NCBI GenBank assembly: GCA_959020715.1
Contig: CAUESV010000019.1
Span: 1 to 33,376, forward strand
Reading direction: 5' to 3'
Length of the DNA: 33,376 nt
Origin: an uncultured Collinsella sp.
GTDB taxonomy: Bacteria; Actinomycetota; Coriobacteriia; Coriobacteriales; Coriobacteriaceae
The translations under genes and the position numbers were made by a program. Positions 1 to 7,501 of the stretch are shown here, piece by piece. The notes under the pieces are model-generated. The model was given only the letters and a program-made list of their open reading frames with translations, did no database searches and had not been told where the DNA came from. Numbering within the stretch: position 1 is the first letter of the stretch; each line of letters begins with the position of its first letter.

Positions 1-136
1 ACGGGCGGGATTAGTGCGCCCTGCGAAGCGAGAATGTTTGAGCATGGAATGATATGGGTGAGTCCCGGACGGGCGGGATTAGTGCGCCCTGCGAAGCGAG
101 AATGTTTGAGCATGGAATGATATATGGGCGGCTCCC
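1..136. repeat. 68-bp-period tandem repeat (two copies seen)
   Basis: Bases 1-55 and 69-123 are identical over 55 bases. The following stretches (56-68 and 124-136) are related but diverged, with a 2-base insertion in the second copy. Each unit holds short inverted repeats, such as GGGCG/CGCCC around an ATTAGTG-containing loop and TCCCG/CGGGA at the junction. The period of 68 is not a multiple of three, so a coding repeat is unlikely. The array starts exactly at the window edge, so more copies may lie to the left. It sits just past the stop codon of the glycosyltransferase gene. No T-rich terminator tail follows it on the minus strand. Confidence 0.8.
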
Positions 137-159
137 GCCGAGCAGCGGCCGTTAAGACG

Positions 160-1461
160 CTAGCGGATATGCGCTGGCTTATCGCCCCAGTAGAAGCGGC
201 AGAATGCGCGTTTTCTTTTCTGGGGTTTGCCTACGAGCTCCATGGTTGCGATGGCGATATCTTCGGCTGCGTGAGGGCGGCGTAGTACTTCGCCGTTGAT
301 GAGTAGGGCTTTGAGTGATTCGGGATGATCGTGCAGATGGCGCAACGTCACGATTAGTTCTCGTGCGGTGGTGACATGCATGCTGGCGCCCATGCCGGTG
401 AGCATCGTTGTGTTGGCCTTTTCCTGGCCGTATGATTTGCCCAGCAGGATCATCGGCAGATGAGCGCATAGGCACTCGGTGACGGTGAGCCCGCCCGATT
501 TGAGGATTGCCAGGTCGCAGCCGTGCATGAGGGCTGCCATGTCGTCCACGTAGTCCAGAACCGTGACGTTTTCGAGCTTCATGGCGTCGAAGAGCGTTTT
601 GAGACGGGTGGCATATTCGGTGTCTTTGCCCGGCAAAAAGATAAAGTGCATGTCCTCGAAGCTGCGCAGGAAGGGGAGGGTGCGGTCCATCTCCGCGCGA
701 AAGCGAACGTACGGTTGAGGTAAACTGGCGCCGGCCATTACCAGCACAATGGTCTTGTCGACGGGGAGGTTGAACTTCTGAAGTTCTTCCTTGCGACTGT
801 AATCCGTGTCAAACCCGGCGCGAATGGGGATGCCTGTAATGCGGATTTTGGTCTCGGGAACTTTACGGGGGCGAAGCGTCTCGGCCATAAATTCGTTGGC
901 TACGCAGAACAGGTCGGTGTCCTTGTGGGGCCAAAAGCCTTCGACTTCATAGTCTGTTGGTACGCAGATGACCGGATAATCGATACCCGTGATGACGCGG
1001 GCACCCACAGCGACGTTGGCCGCCGTGATGTGTGTTGCGACCACGGCTATGGGCCTGCGGGTGCGGACATATTCGTTGAAGGCAGGGAACATAATACGTG
1101 ACCATGCCGTGCCTCCGCCCCAGAGCAGATGTCCCGTAAACGTGTATCGCCAGGTTAGGTCATATATGGGACGCGTGGCGCCGGTAAATGAAGCTGCTGT
1201 TTTATTACCATCGAACCTAATGCGTCCAAAATCGAGGATATCCAGGACTTCGATCTCAACATCCTCAGGGATTCCCTTGGTGCCGCGGATAAGATCAAAT
1301 GCTTGTGCAATCGCGTTGGCGGCGGCTTTGTGGCCCGATCCAACCGATGCGTGCACAATGGTTACTAGGGGTTTTTGTGCAGGTGAAACGGTCATTTGCT
1401 CCGGTTGGGGATTGCTTTGCGTGGGCAGGGGAGCGTCGTTGCTCGTCTGCGTTTGATCCAT
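160..1461 (-). CDS. MGDG synthase/UgtP-type glycolipid glycosyltransferase
   Basis: Predicted 433-residue GT28-type glycosyltransferase of the monogalactosyldiacylglycerol synthase / processive diacylglycerol glucosyltransferase (UgtP) group. It would transfer a sugar from a UDP-sugar to diacylglycerol at the inner membrane face. The N-terminal acceptor domain opens with the family motif ASVGSGH (residues 38-44). The C-terminal nucleotide-sugar domain carries KSGGLTVTE (321-329), the usual GG-T-E signature of MurG-like enzymes. I start at 1461 because AAGGGGAG lies 6 bases upstream; the longer open frame to 1590 would overlap the divergent trxB start. A possible minus-strand -10 (TACAAT, 1498-1503) lies upstream, without a convincing -35. 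Family assignment is firm; the sugar and acceptor are not determined. Confidence 0.85.
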   Translation of the reverse strand: MDQTQTSNDAPLPTQSNPQPEQMTVSPAQKPLVTIVHASVGSGHKAAANAIAQAFDLIRGTKGIPEDVEIEVLDILDFGRIRFDGNKTAASFTGATRPIYDLTWRYTFTGHLLWGGGTAWSRIMFPAFNEYVRTRRPIAVVATHITAANVAVGARVITGIDYPVICVPTDYEVEGFWPHKDTDLFCVANEFMAETLRPRKVPETKIRITGIPIRAGFDTDYSRKEELQKFNLPVDKTIVLVMAGASLPQPYVRFRAEMDRTLPFLRSFEDMHFIFLPGKDTEYATRLKTLFDAMKLENVTVLDYVDDMAALMHGCDLAILKSGGLTVTECLCAHLPMILLGKSYGQEKANTTMLTGMGASMHVTTARELIVTLRHLHDHPESLKALLINGEVLRRPHAAEDIAIATMELVGKPQKRKRAFCRFYWGDKPAHIR

Positions 1462-1578
1462 CGATAACTCCCCTTCAGCTTTGTTACGCGATTTATCATT
1501 GTAGTGCATGAGTGTCATGTTCACGTAAATTTGGGTATGAGCGCAAAGAACGCCAATCTTTCGACAGGAGGTCTCTTC

Positions 1579-2517
1579 ATGACTACCCATCAGCCGATCG
1601 ATGTTGCGATTATCGGTGGCGGCCCTGCGGGCTATGCTGCGGCCATTTATGCGGCGCGCTCCAACCTAACGACGACCGTGATTGAGCAGGGCATGTCGGG
1701 AGGGCAGATCGCCACAACCAATGAGGTCGAGAACTATCCGGGTATTCCGCTCTTGAGTGGCGCCGAACTTGGCGAGCGTTTTCAGCAGCATGCAGAGGGC
1801 CTGGGAGCACAGGTTACATGGAGCATGGTTACGGGTATCGATTACGATGCCGATGCAGCGTTGTTTACGGTGCATCACGATATGGGCGATACGCTGGCCT
1901 CGAGCGTTATCGCTTGCATGGGTGCCACGCCGCGATCTGCTGGTTTTGTTGGCGAGGATACGTATCGCGGTCGTGGCGTTTCATATTGCGCGACGTGCGA
2001 TGGCATGTTCTTTCGCGGTAAACAGGTCTTTGTTATCGGTGGCGGCAATGCTGCCTGCGAGGAAGCCCTGTTCTTGTCAGAAATCGCCAGCAGCGTGACC
2101 ATCGTCTTGCGCCGCGATCAGTTCCGTGCCCCCGATGGCGTGGTTCAAAAGGTGCTCGCAAAAGATAATATTTCAGTTAGGTACCAAACTAGTATTGTGG
2201 AGCTATCGGGCGAAGCCATGCCAACGACGATTACCTTTAAGGACAATGCATCCGGCGAGACTCATACCGAGTCATTTGAGCCCGGCTCGTTTGGCATCTT
2301 TGTCTTTACCGGAACGCAGCCCCATACCGAGCTTGTTGAGCATCTAGTTGATCTGGCGCCTGATGGCGGCATTCTGACTGAAGAATCCATGGCGACCCGC
2401 ACGCCAGGTCTATTTGCCGCTGGCGATATCCGTTCCAAACGTTTACGCCAGGTTGTGACCGCTGTTTCTGATGGAGCCATAGCGGCAACAAGCGCATATG
2501 CATTTCTCCGCGGATAA
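1579..2517 (+). CDS. trxB: Thioredoxin-disulfide reductase
   Basis: 312-residue flavoprotein that reduces thioredoxin with NADPH in the cytoplasm. Visible motifs are the FAD-binding GGGPAG near residues 13-18, the redox-active CATC pair at 137-140, the NADPH-binding GGGNAACEEA at 154-163, and the C-terminal FAD motif AGDIR. Length is typical of bacterial TrxB. The start at 1579 is set by a perfect AGGAGG at 1566-1571; upstream in-frame codons lack such a site. It is transcribed divergently from the glycosyltransferase with about 117 bases between the starts. A strong hairpin terminator follows the stop codon. No thioredoxin gene is adjacent. Confidence 0.96.
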   Translation: MTTHQPIDVAIIGGGPAGYAAAIYAARSNLTTTVIEQGMSGGQIATTNEVENYPGIPLLSGAELGERFQQHAEGLGAQVTWSMVTGIDYDADAALFTVHHDMGDTLASSVIACMGATPRSAGFVGEDTYRGRGVSYCATCDGMFFRGKQVFVIGGGNAACEEALFLSEIASSVTIVLRRDQFRAPDGVVQKVLAKDNISVRYQTSIVELSGEAMPTTITFKDNASGETHTESFEPGSFGIFVFTGTQPHTELVEHLVDLAPDGGILTEESMATRTPGLFAAGDIRSKRLRQVVTAVSDGAIAATSAYAFLRG

Positions 2518-2560
2518 GTACGATAATATATCTTATGTAAGGTTGTTATCAATTAACTAA

Positions 2561-2600
2561 ATGGCGGGACGATGCATCTGTGCGCTGTCCCGCCATTTTT
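2561..2600 (+). terminator. Terminator after trxB
   Basis: A perfect 10-bp stem (ATGGCGGGAC at 2561-2570 with its complement at 2587-2596) and a 16-base loop are followed by a T run at 2596-2600. This fits a rho-independent terminator for trxB. Confidence 0.85.
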
Positions 2601-2615
2601 CTTGCCGGCTATGTG

Positions 2616-2635
2616 GTATACAAAACTAGATAACC
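2616..2635 (+). promoter_or_regulatory. Operator-like motif upstream of the DUF1836 gene
   Basis: On the minus strand this reads GGTTATCTAGTTTTGTATAC. It matches 18 of 20 bases of the plus-strand sequence at 4281-4300 in front of degV. A partial palindrome CTAG-ATAAC-CTAG overlaps it (2626-2638). It lies 5 bases upstream of a probable -10 (TACAAT, 2641-2646) and so covers the -35/spacer region. The likely role is a binding site for a regulator shared with degV, possibly the DUF1836 protein itself. Confidence 0.55.
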
Positions 2636-2670
2636 TAGAATACAATATAGAAAATGAATGGAGGACCTTT

Positions 2671-3282
2671 ATGAACCACGTTAAACACGTTATTCCGATG
2701 TCCGATTCGTCGGTCAGCATTAAGCCTGAGGATATTCAGCCCACTGTGCTGCCCGATGCATTTATTCAGTCCGATATCGTGCGCAAACTCAATACGTTGA
2801 GTCTGCCGCGCTATAACCAGTTGCCCAATGTGACGCTCTATCGCGACCAGGTTATTGAGTATGTTGCACTGTGGATGGAGCCGCTGTCCATTTGCGTTGA
2901 GCAGCCTGTCATTACGCCATCGATGATCAATAACTACGTGAAGGTCGGCCTGGTGCCCGCCCCGGTCAAAAAGCAATATGGCCGCGAGCAGATTGCCCGC
3001 CTGATAGCTATCTGCATCTTTAAGCAGGTGCTACCTATTGCTGCAGTGCAGGCACTCTTTAACATTCAGCGTTTGAGCTACGATGCCCCGACGGCCTTCG
3101 ATTATGTGGTCGATCAGCTCGAGGCATCGATTCGTTCGGCGTTTTCCGTCGAGCAGACGCCGGTTCCCGATACGGCGCATCAGGTAACGCGTGAGTCGCT
3201 GCTTGTGCGCAGCGCGGTTTTATCCTTTGTTTCGAAGGCTTACTTGATGAGCTATCTCAAGTTCAACGGATTTAATAGCTAG
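2671..3282 (+). CDS. DUF1836-type putative HTH regulator
   Basis: 203-residue protein that resembles the DUF1836 family, whose members carry a MerR-like helix-turn-helix. Residues 82-121 hold the recognisable stretch: a TPSMINNYVK-type helix, then GLVPAPVKKQYGREQI and a hydrophobic helix ending in FKQVL. Function is unknown; a DNA-binding role is inferred from the fold. Start 2671 has GGAGG about 7 bases upstream; the longer frame from 2572 would run through the trxB terminator. The gene stands alone between two terminators. Its promoter carries a 20-bp motif shared with the convergent degV gene, which suggests auto- and cross-regulation. Confidence 0.72.
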   Translation: MNHVKHVIPMSDSSVSIKPEDIQPTVLPDAFIQSDIVRKLNTLSLPRYNQLPNVTLYRDQVIEYVALWMEPLSICVEQPVITPSMINNYVKVGLVPAPVKKQYGREQIARLIAICIFKQVLPIAAVQALFNIQRLSYDAPTAFDYVVDQLEASIRSAFSVEQTPVPDTAHQVTRESLLVRSAVLSFVSKAYLMSYLKFNGFNS

Positions 3283-3294
3283 CCGACGTATAAA

Positions 3295-3342
3295 ACGGGC
3301 GGGACAAAGAGCCATGTGTAGCTTTGTCCCGCCCGTATTTTT
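3295..3342. terminator. Bidirectional terminator between the DUF1836 gene and degV
   Basis: A perfect 15-bp stem (3295-3309 with 3322-3336) around a 12-base loop. There is a T run at 3338-3342 on the plus strand and an AAAA run just left of the stem, which is a T run on the minus strand. It serves the two convergent genes. Confidence 0.9.
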
Positions 3343-3355
3343 GCTTGGTTGGACT

Positions 3356-4222
3356 TTATTTGCCCGAAGCTACGCCCATGCCGTAGCCGATGATGAGGCC
3401 GTGCATCTCGGCGTAATAGGAATCCAGGCCGTTGCAGGGCATGATGATGGTTTTGGAGCCGGGCCAATGCTCGACTATGCGGTCAGTAAGCACCTGGGCT
3501 CCAGCTTCGTTCTCAACGTGATCGATGATGACCTCACCGCCCGTAAAGCCCTCGGCTTCCATGGTGTCGATGATCTTGTTGAGCATCTTCTTTTCGCCAC
3601 GTGTGTGCCCGACGAGTTCGATTTTACCGGCCTCACTCGCCGTGCCCAAAATGCGGATATTGAGCTTGTTGGCAATGACGCCGGCTGCCTTAGGGATACG
3701 TCCGGCTTTGGCGAGGTTTTCGTAATTGCACAAGCTGAAGAGGATTTTGCTGTTCTGCTCAAGGCTATCGAAGTATGCGCAAGCGTCCTCGAATGAGACA
3801 TCCGGATTGCTTGCAAGATAGCGGTCGAACAGCAAGAAAATGAGGTCCATTTTGCCGCCAGCTGCGCGTGAATTGACTAGATGAATCTGTCGGTCGGGCT
3901 CCTCGGCAAGAACCATATCGCGAGCCGTGGCTGCCGCGTTGTAGCTGCCTGACACGCCCTCAGAGATCGGCATGCAGATGGTCTTGTCTGCCAATTTGAA
4001 GAGCTCGGCCCACTCCCCTACGCTGGGACAAGCGCTCGAAGAAGCGTTCGTCTCCGCCTGAACAGCGCAGTTGAGCTCATGAACATCGAGAGAAAGGTCA
4101 TCGATGAATTCACGCTCCCCCACTCGAATTTTGAGGGGCGCAAATGCAAAGGAGGTATGGGGCGCGGTCGGTTGCCAATCGCGGAGGTTGCAGCTTGAAT
4201 CGGAGATAAGTGCCCAGCTCAT
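3356..4222 (-). CDS. DegV family fatty-acid-binding protein
   Basis: 288-residue DegV/FakB-type protein. Family members bind a single fatty acid and can hand it to a FakA-type fatty acid kinase. Visible signatures are the SSSACPSVGEW lipid-site motif near residue 60, ISEGVSGSYN near 95, and NLAKAGRIPK in the second half. Length is typical of the family. GAAAGGA lies about 7 bases before the ATG at 4222. A consensus -10 (TATAAT on the minus strand, 4252-4257) lies upstream, and a 16-bp inverted repeat covers the -35 position. No FakA-like kinase is in the window, so its lipid partner and role remain open. Confidence 0.88.
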   Translation of the reverse strand: MSWALISDSSCNLRDWQPTAPHTSFAFAPLKIRVGEREFIDDLSLDVHELNCAVQAETNASSSACPSVGEWAELFKLADKTICMPISEGVSGSYNAAATARDMVLAEEPDRQIHLVNSRAAGGKMDLIFLLFDRYLASNPDVSFEDACAYFDSLEQNSKILFSLCNYENLAKAGRIPKAAGVIANKLNIRILGTASEAGKIELVGHTRGEKKMLNKIIDTMEAEGFTGGEVIIDHVENEAGAQVLTDRIVEHWPGSKTIIMPCNGLDSYYAEMHGLIIGYGMGVASGK

Positions 4223-4251
4223 AGAGGGTCCTTTCTAATTGTTCTTCAACA

Positions 4252-4257
4252 ATTATA
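4252..4257 (-). promoter_or_regulatory. Probable -10 box of degV
   Basis: Minus-strand TATAAT about 30 bases upstream of the degV start codon. No TTGACA-like -35 is evident; the large inverted repeat at 4276-4314 occupies that position, which fits a regulated promoter. Confidence 0.6.
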
Positions 4258-4275
4258 GCCATCTTGCAAACTGAA

Positions 4276-4314
4276 TGTACGGCTATCTAGTTTTGAATAC
4301 TAGATAGCCGTACA
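4276..4314. promoter_or_regulatory. 16-bp inverted repeat (operator candidate) at the degV promoter
   Basis: Perfect 16-bp arms (4276-4291 and 4299-4314) separated by 7 bases. No T run follows on either strand, so it does not look like a terminator. Bases 4281-4300 match the motif upstream of the DUF1836 gene (2616-2635, opposite strand) at 18 of 20 positions. The repeat sits over the expected -35 of degV, which suggests control of degV by a dimeric regulator. Confidence 0.6.
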
Positions 4315-4323
4315 AGATTAGAG

Positions 4324-4363
4324 AAAAAAGAATGGACCTCGCGACTTAAAGCCACGAGGTCCA
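4324..4363 (-). terminator. Terminator after the NlpC/P60 gene
   Basis: Perfect 9-bp stem (4355-4363 with 4333-4341), 13-base loop, then a run of six T on the minus strand (4329-4324). It closes the pgsA-to-NlpC gene run. Confidence 0.88.
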
Positions 4364-4387
4364 CATTCACACGCTGTGTAAGATGAC

Positions 4388-5515
4388 TTAGTAACGCACG
4401 AAGATATAGTTATTGTTCATGCCGGCGGCAACGGAGCTGATGATAACACCCGTGTTGTAGTCGGAAGCATGAATCATCTGACCACCACCGATGTAAATGC
4501 CGGTGTGGTACGAGTTGACCACAACGTCACCGGGCTGCGGATCGGACACACGCGTCCAGCCCATAAAGGTGCCCGTGGTGCCCAGGCGGCAATAGCGACC
4601 AGTGAGGCAATAGCTAACAAAACCAGAGCAGTCGAAGCTGTTCGGGCCAATTCCGCCCCAGGAATAAGCGCAACCAAGCTTGCTGTATGCACGCGAGACA
4701 ACAGAACCGCCATCGACGGACTGGCTCGGAGCAGAAGGCGTCGGAGCCGGAGCAGGCGTAGAGGGCTGCGGCATCGGAGCAGGTGCCGGCGTAGGAGCCG
4801 GAGTGTTGCCGCCCTGGTTGTTGTTATTGCTGGTCTGACCACCGTTGTTGGTGTTCTCGGTCGTACCGGCAGTCTCGTTGCTCACCGTGGCCTTCTCGGC
4901 GGTGCTGGCGTTGATGCCGGCCTGCAGCGCGGCGTTGGCCTCGGCCTCTGCGGCAAGCTCGGCCTGCAGCTGCGAATCCAAGGAGTTTACGACGTTCTGT
5001 GCTTCAGCCTGCTGGGCGTTAAGCTCGTCGACCTTCTTTTGCGTGGTGGCGACGTTCTTCTCCTGCTCGGCCTGCTTATCGGTGAGCTGCTGCTTAAGCT
5101 CCTTGACCTCTTGAATGGTCTGAGCCTGCTTATCGGAAACTTTGCCGTAGTAGAACAGACGGTTGAGCATATCGCTCAGGTCATCGACGCCCGTCAGAAC
5201 CTGAAGCAGGCTCAGACCGCCGGTTTTGTACTCGCCGGCGACATAGGTCGAGAGCTTGGCCTGACCATCGGCGATCTCCTGCTGCTTTTGCGTGATCTCG
5301 CCAGCAGTCTGATCGAGCGCCTGCGTCTGCGTGGCGAGCTCATCGTAAATCTGCTGGGTTTGGGTACCGATCTGCTCGAGCTTCGTACGAGCAGCGGCAA
5401 GGTCGGATGCGGTATCGGCGTAGGCAGGAGCCGCGAGGCCCAAGCCCAAAACACAAGCGAGGGTTGCCGTAGCAGCGCAGCGTGCCATGTTTTTGTGCGT
5501 GTTTGCTGTGCGCAT
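4388..5515 (-). CDS. Secreted coiled-coil NlpC/P60 peptidoglycan hydrolase
   Basis: 375-residue exported cell-wall hydrolase. Residues 1-33 form a Sec signal peptide ending in AYA before Asp34. Residues 35-200 are a Gln/Ala/Glu-rich coiled coil, as in the RipA/PcsB-type division hydrolases. Residues 210-268 are an Asn-, then Pro/Ala-rich linker. The C-terminal NlpC/P60 domain contains FDCSGF (Cys296), HTGIYIG (His337) and His349, the expected Cys-His-His triad. It probably cuts peptide stems during septal remodelling, with the coiled coil as regulatory arm. AGGAAG precedes the ATG. It lies 32 bases after apt in the same orientation and is followed by a terminator. Confidence 0.92.
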   Translation of the reverse strand: MRTANTHKNMARCAATATLACVLGLGLAAPAYADTASDLAAARTKLEQIGTQTQQIYDELATQTQALDQTAGEITQKQQEIADGQAKLSTYVAGEYKTGGLSLLQVLTGVDDLSDMLNRLFYYGKVSDKQAQTIQEVKELKQQLTDKQAEQEKNVATTQKKVDELNAQQAEAQNVVNSLDSQLQAELAAEAEANAALQAGINASTAEKATVSNETAGTTENTNNGGQTSNNNNQGGNTPAPTPAPAPMPQPSTPAPAPTPSAPSQSVDGGSVVSRAYSKLGCAYSWGGIGPNSFDCSGFVSYCLTGRYCRLGTTGTFMGWTRVSDPQPGDVVVNSYHTGIYIGGGQMIHASDYNTGVIISSVAAGMNNNYIFVRY

Positions 5516-5547
5516 GTAGCTTCCTTTCCAGTAACTAAGGGTAACGG

Positions 5548-6078
5548 CTAGTCCACCGTCACCAGGCTAAAGAGCTCCACATCGTCATCAGACGGCGTGA
5601 GCTTCTCGCGCGGGTTGAGAAACGCAAGCTCAAGGATACAACCGTAACCGACAAGCTTTGCGCCCATATCTCGCACCAGTTTACCTGTTGCCTCGACGGT
5701 TCCGCCCGTCGCGACCAAGTCGTCCAGAATCAACACGGTATCTTTAGAGCTGATAGCGTCGGCATGGATCTCAATGGAATCCGTTCCGTACTCGAGCTCG
5801 TAGCTCTGGCTCACGGTCTCGCGCGGTAGCTTGCCCGGTTTACGTGCGGGAACAAAGCCGGCGCCAAGGGCTACAGCCACCGGTACGCCAACCATAAAGC
5901 CGCGAGCCTCGGGGCCCACGACCTTGGTGATTCCCATGCCGGCAAAGTGCTCGGCTAGGGCATTGGTCATGGCTTTGAGCGCCTCGGGATTGCCAAAGAG
6001 CGGCGTGATGTCTTTAAAGATGACTCCGGGCTCGGGATAGTCGGGGATGTCGACGATTTGAGATTCGAAGTCGTACAT
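5548..6078 (-). CDS. apt: Adenine phosphoribosyltransferase
   Basis: 176-residue purine-salvage enzyme that converts adenine and PRPP to AMP. The PRPP-binding motif VLILDDLVATGGT is intact. The N-terminal part has the Apt-typical PDYPEPGVIFKDITPL stretch. I prefer the ATG at 6078 because AAAGG lies 7 bases upstream; the first ATG at 6093 has no such site. It is downstream of the FtsR-like regulator (40-base gap) and upstream of the NlpC/P60 gene. In many bacteria apt neighbours relA; that is not so here. Confidence 0.95.
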   Translation of the reverse strand: MYDFESQIVDIPDYPEPGVIFKDITPLFGNPEALKAMTNALAEHFAGMGITKVVGPEARGFMVGVPVAVALGAGFVPARKPGKLPRETVSQSYELEYGTDSIEIHADAISSKDTVLILDDLVATGGTVEATGKLVRDMGAKLVGYGCILELAFLNPREKLTPSDDDVELFSLVTVD

Positions 6079-6118
6079 TGCATGACCTTTCAATGGGTTG
6101 CCGGATAAGCGGCAGCTG

Positions 6119-6997
6119 TTATTTGCCCGCGGTGGCGGTGCCGGATTGCGAAGGGGTGACGACCTTGAGCGGCTTTACGAGGGAATCCTCGTGCGAAGCC
6201 GGCGCGCCTATCTCTTCGTTTTTGGCCTTGGTTGACTCGGAGCGAGTGATTTCCTCATCGAGTGCATCGATGTCGGCGTCCTCGACCACGGCGTTGAGCG
6301 ACTCAAAAACGCGGTTCTTGAGCAGCGCGGTGTGCACGCCCTCCGTCAGGTCGTGAAGCTTCTTAAACGCACGCTCGAGCTTGGCGTCGCGCTCGTCATC
6401 GGAGGTATCCATGCCGAGCATGCTCACGAGCACCTGCTCAAACATCGAGGACTCGCGGTTGGCGGAAGACACGTACTGACGCAGGTTGCGCGGCTCGATA
6501 TGGAAGCGTGACAGCTCGGAGCAGTAGCGGATGATCGGGAAATCGCGGCCATCGACAAGCTCGCGATTCTGCGGACTCTTGATGATGCGAATGAGGTCGT
6601 TCTCGGCGAGCGAGCGGATAAACGAGATCTCGACGCCCAGCATATCGGGAATGGACTCGATGGGATGCAGCTTTTGCTTAGTCTCCTTGGGCTCCGTCTT
6701 GAGCGGAACATCGGACAGCAAGCCCACCTCGTAGGCGAGCGTTGACAGGTCCGTGGCGTTTTCCAAGCGCTGCTTAATCACGTTGAGTGGCATGTAGCGA
6801 GTCTTCTGCAAGTGCAGAATGACCTCCAGGCGATCAACGTCCTCTTTGGAGTACTGACGGTATCCCTTAGGCGTACGATGAGGGGTAATGAGCCCCTCAT
6901 CCTCTAGAAATCTAATTTTTGAGTTCGAAAGATCGGGGTATGCGCCTCGAAGTAGGTTGACGACTTGGCCGATACTCAGATAGTTGCGTTCGGCCAT
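6119..6997 (-). CDS. ftsR: FtsR-like MerR family regulator
   Basis: 292-residue MerR-family protein. The N-terminal winged helix (about residues 5-80) contains LSIGQVV, SKIRFLEDEGLITPHRTPKGYRQYS and YMPLNVIKQRLE. These closely follow the pattern I recall for mycobacterial Rv1828 and corynebacterial FtsR, an activator of ftsZ. The C-terminal part has no recognisable effector domain and ends in a hydrophilic tail. Its start lies 3 bases after the stop of the FHA gene, matching the actinobacterial garA-ftsR gene order. The family assignment is firm; control of cell division here is inference from homology and synteny. Confidence 0.8.
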   Translation of the reverse strand: MAERNYLSIGQVVNLLRGAYPDLSNSKIRFLEDEGLITPHRTPKGYRQYSKEDVDRLEVILHLQKTRYMPLNVIKQRLENATDLSTLAYEVGLLSDVPLKTEPKETKQKLHPIESIPDMLGVEISFIRSLAENDLIRIIKSPQNRELVDGRDFPIIRYCSELSRFHIEPRNLRQYVSSANRESSMFEQVLVSMLGMDTSDDERDAKLERAFKKLHDLTEGVHTALLKNRVFESLNAVVEDADIDALDEEITRSESTKAKNEEIGAPASHEDSLVKPLKVVTPSQSGTATAGK

Positions 6998-7000
6998 GCC

Positions 7001-7435
7001 CTACTCACCGGTTTCGATGCGCTCCGGCGTGCTCTCGTGGTAGATGAGCGTAAACGTACCGATCTGAACGGAAGAACCGTCGTGCAGCGGGGCTGCATTG
7101 ACAATGGCACCGTCGACCCAGGTACCATTGAGCGAGCCCAGGTCCTCGATGCGAGCGCCGAGGCCCTCGCGAATAATGCGCGCGTGGCTGCGCGAGACAG
7201 TCATGTCATTAAGGAAGATGCCGTTCGCGGGATCGCGGCCGATGGCGGTCACGTCGTCCTCGAGCTCAAAGGCGGCACCGGTCTGCGGACCCTTGACGAT
7301 GGACAGAACGGGGGCGGTGATGCGCACGTTGGCCATGAGGTCGGGAACGGTGACGTCGCTTGAAGGCACGCGGAATACGCAGGTAGCGTCAGCAGCCTTA
7401 TCATTCTGAGGCATATTGTTAACCATGTTGTCCAT
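7001..7435 (-). CDS. GarA/OdhI-like FHA domain protein
   Basis: 144-residue protein with one FHA phosphothreonine-binding domain: GRDP (66-69), SRSH (81-84) and LNGTWV (102-107) hold the conserved binding residues. The N-terminal tail contains DATCVFR (16-22), which lines up with the ETTSVFR motif that serine/threonine kinases phosphorylate in mycobacterial GarA and corynebacterial OdhI. The second threonine is kept; the first is alanine. GarA/OdhI inhibit 2-oxoglutarate dehydrogenase and act on glutamate metabolism; such a role here is inferred. I take the ATG at 7435 (AGGGG 5 bases upstream) rather than the open frame to 7468. It is tightly linked to the FtsR-like gene. Confidence 0.85.
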   Translation of the reverse strand: MDNMVNNMPQNDKAADATCVFRVPSSDVTVPDLMANVRITAPVLSIVKGPQTGAAFELEDDVTAIGRDPANGIFLNDMTVSRSHARIIREGLGARIEDLGSLNGTWVDGAIVNAAPLHDGSSVQIGTFTLIYHESTPERIETGE

Positions 7436-7501
7436 GACAACCCCTAACTTATCGCGGACGTGCCGCAAATAATGAACCGTACGTAATCATACCCCAACGA
7501 A

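Noticed and set aside
1..136. CRISPR array
   Set aside because: The repeated core is 55 bases with only 13 bases between copies, and no cas genes are present.
4276..4314. Long hairpin upstream of degV as a terminator
   Set aside because: No T run follows on either strand, and a separate good terminator lies at 4324-4363. Its promoter position and similarity to 2616-2635 favour an operator.
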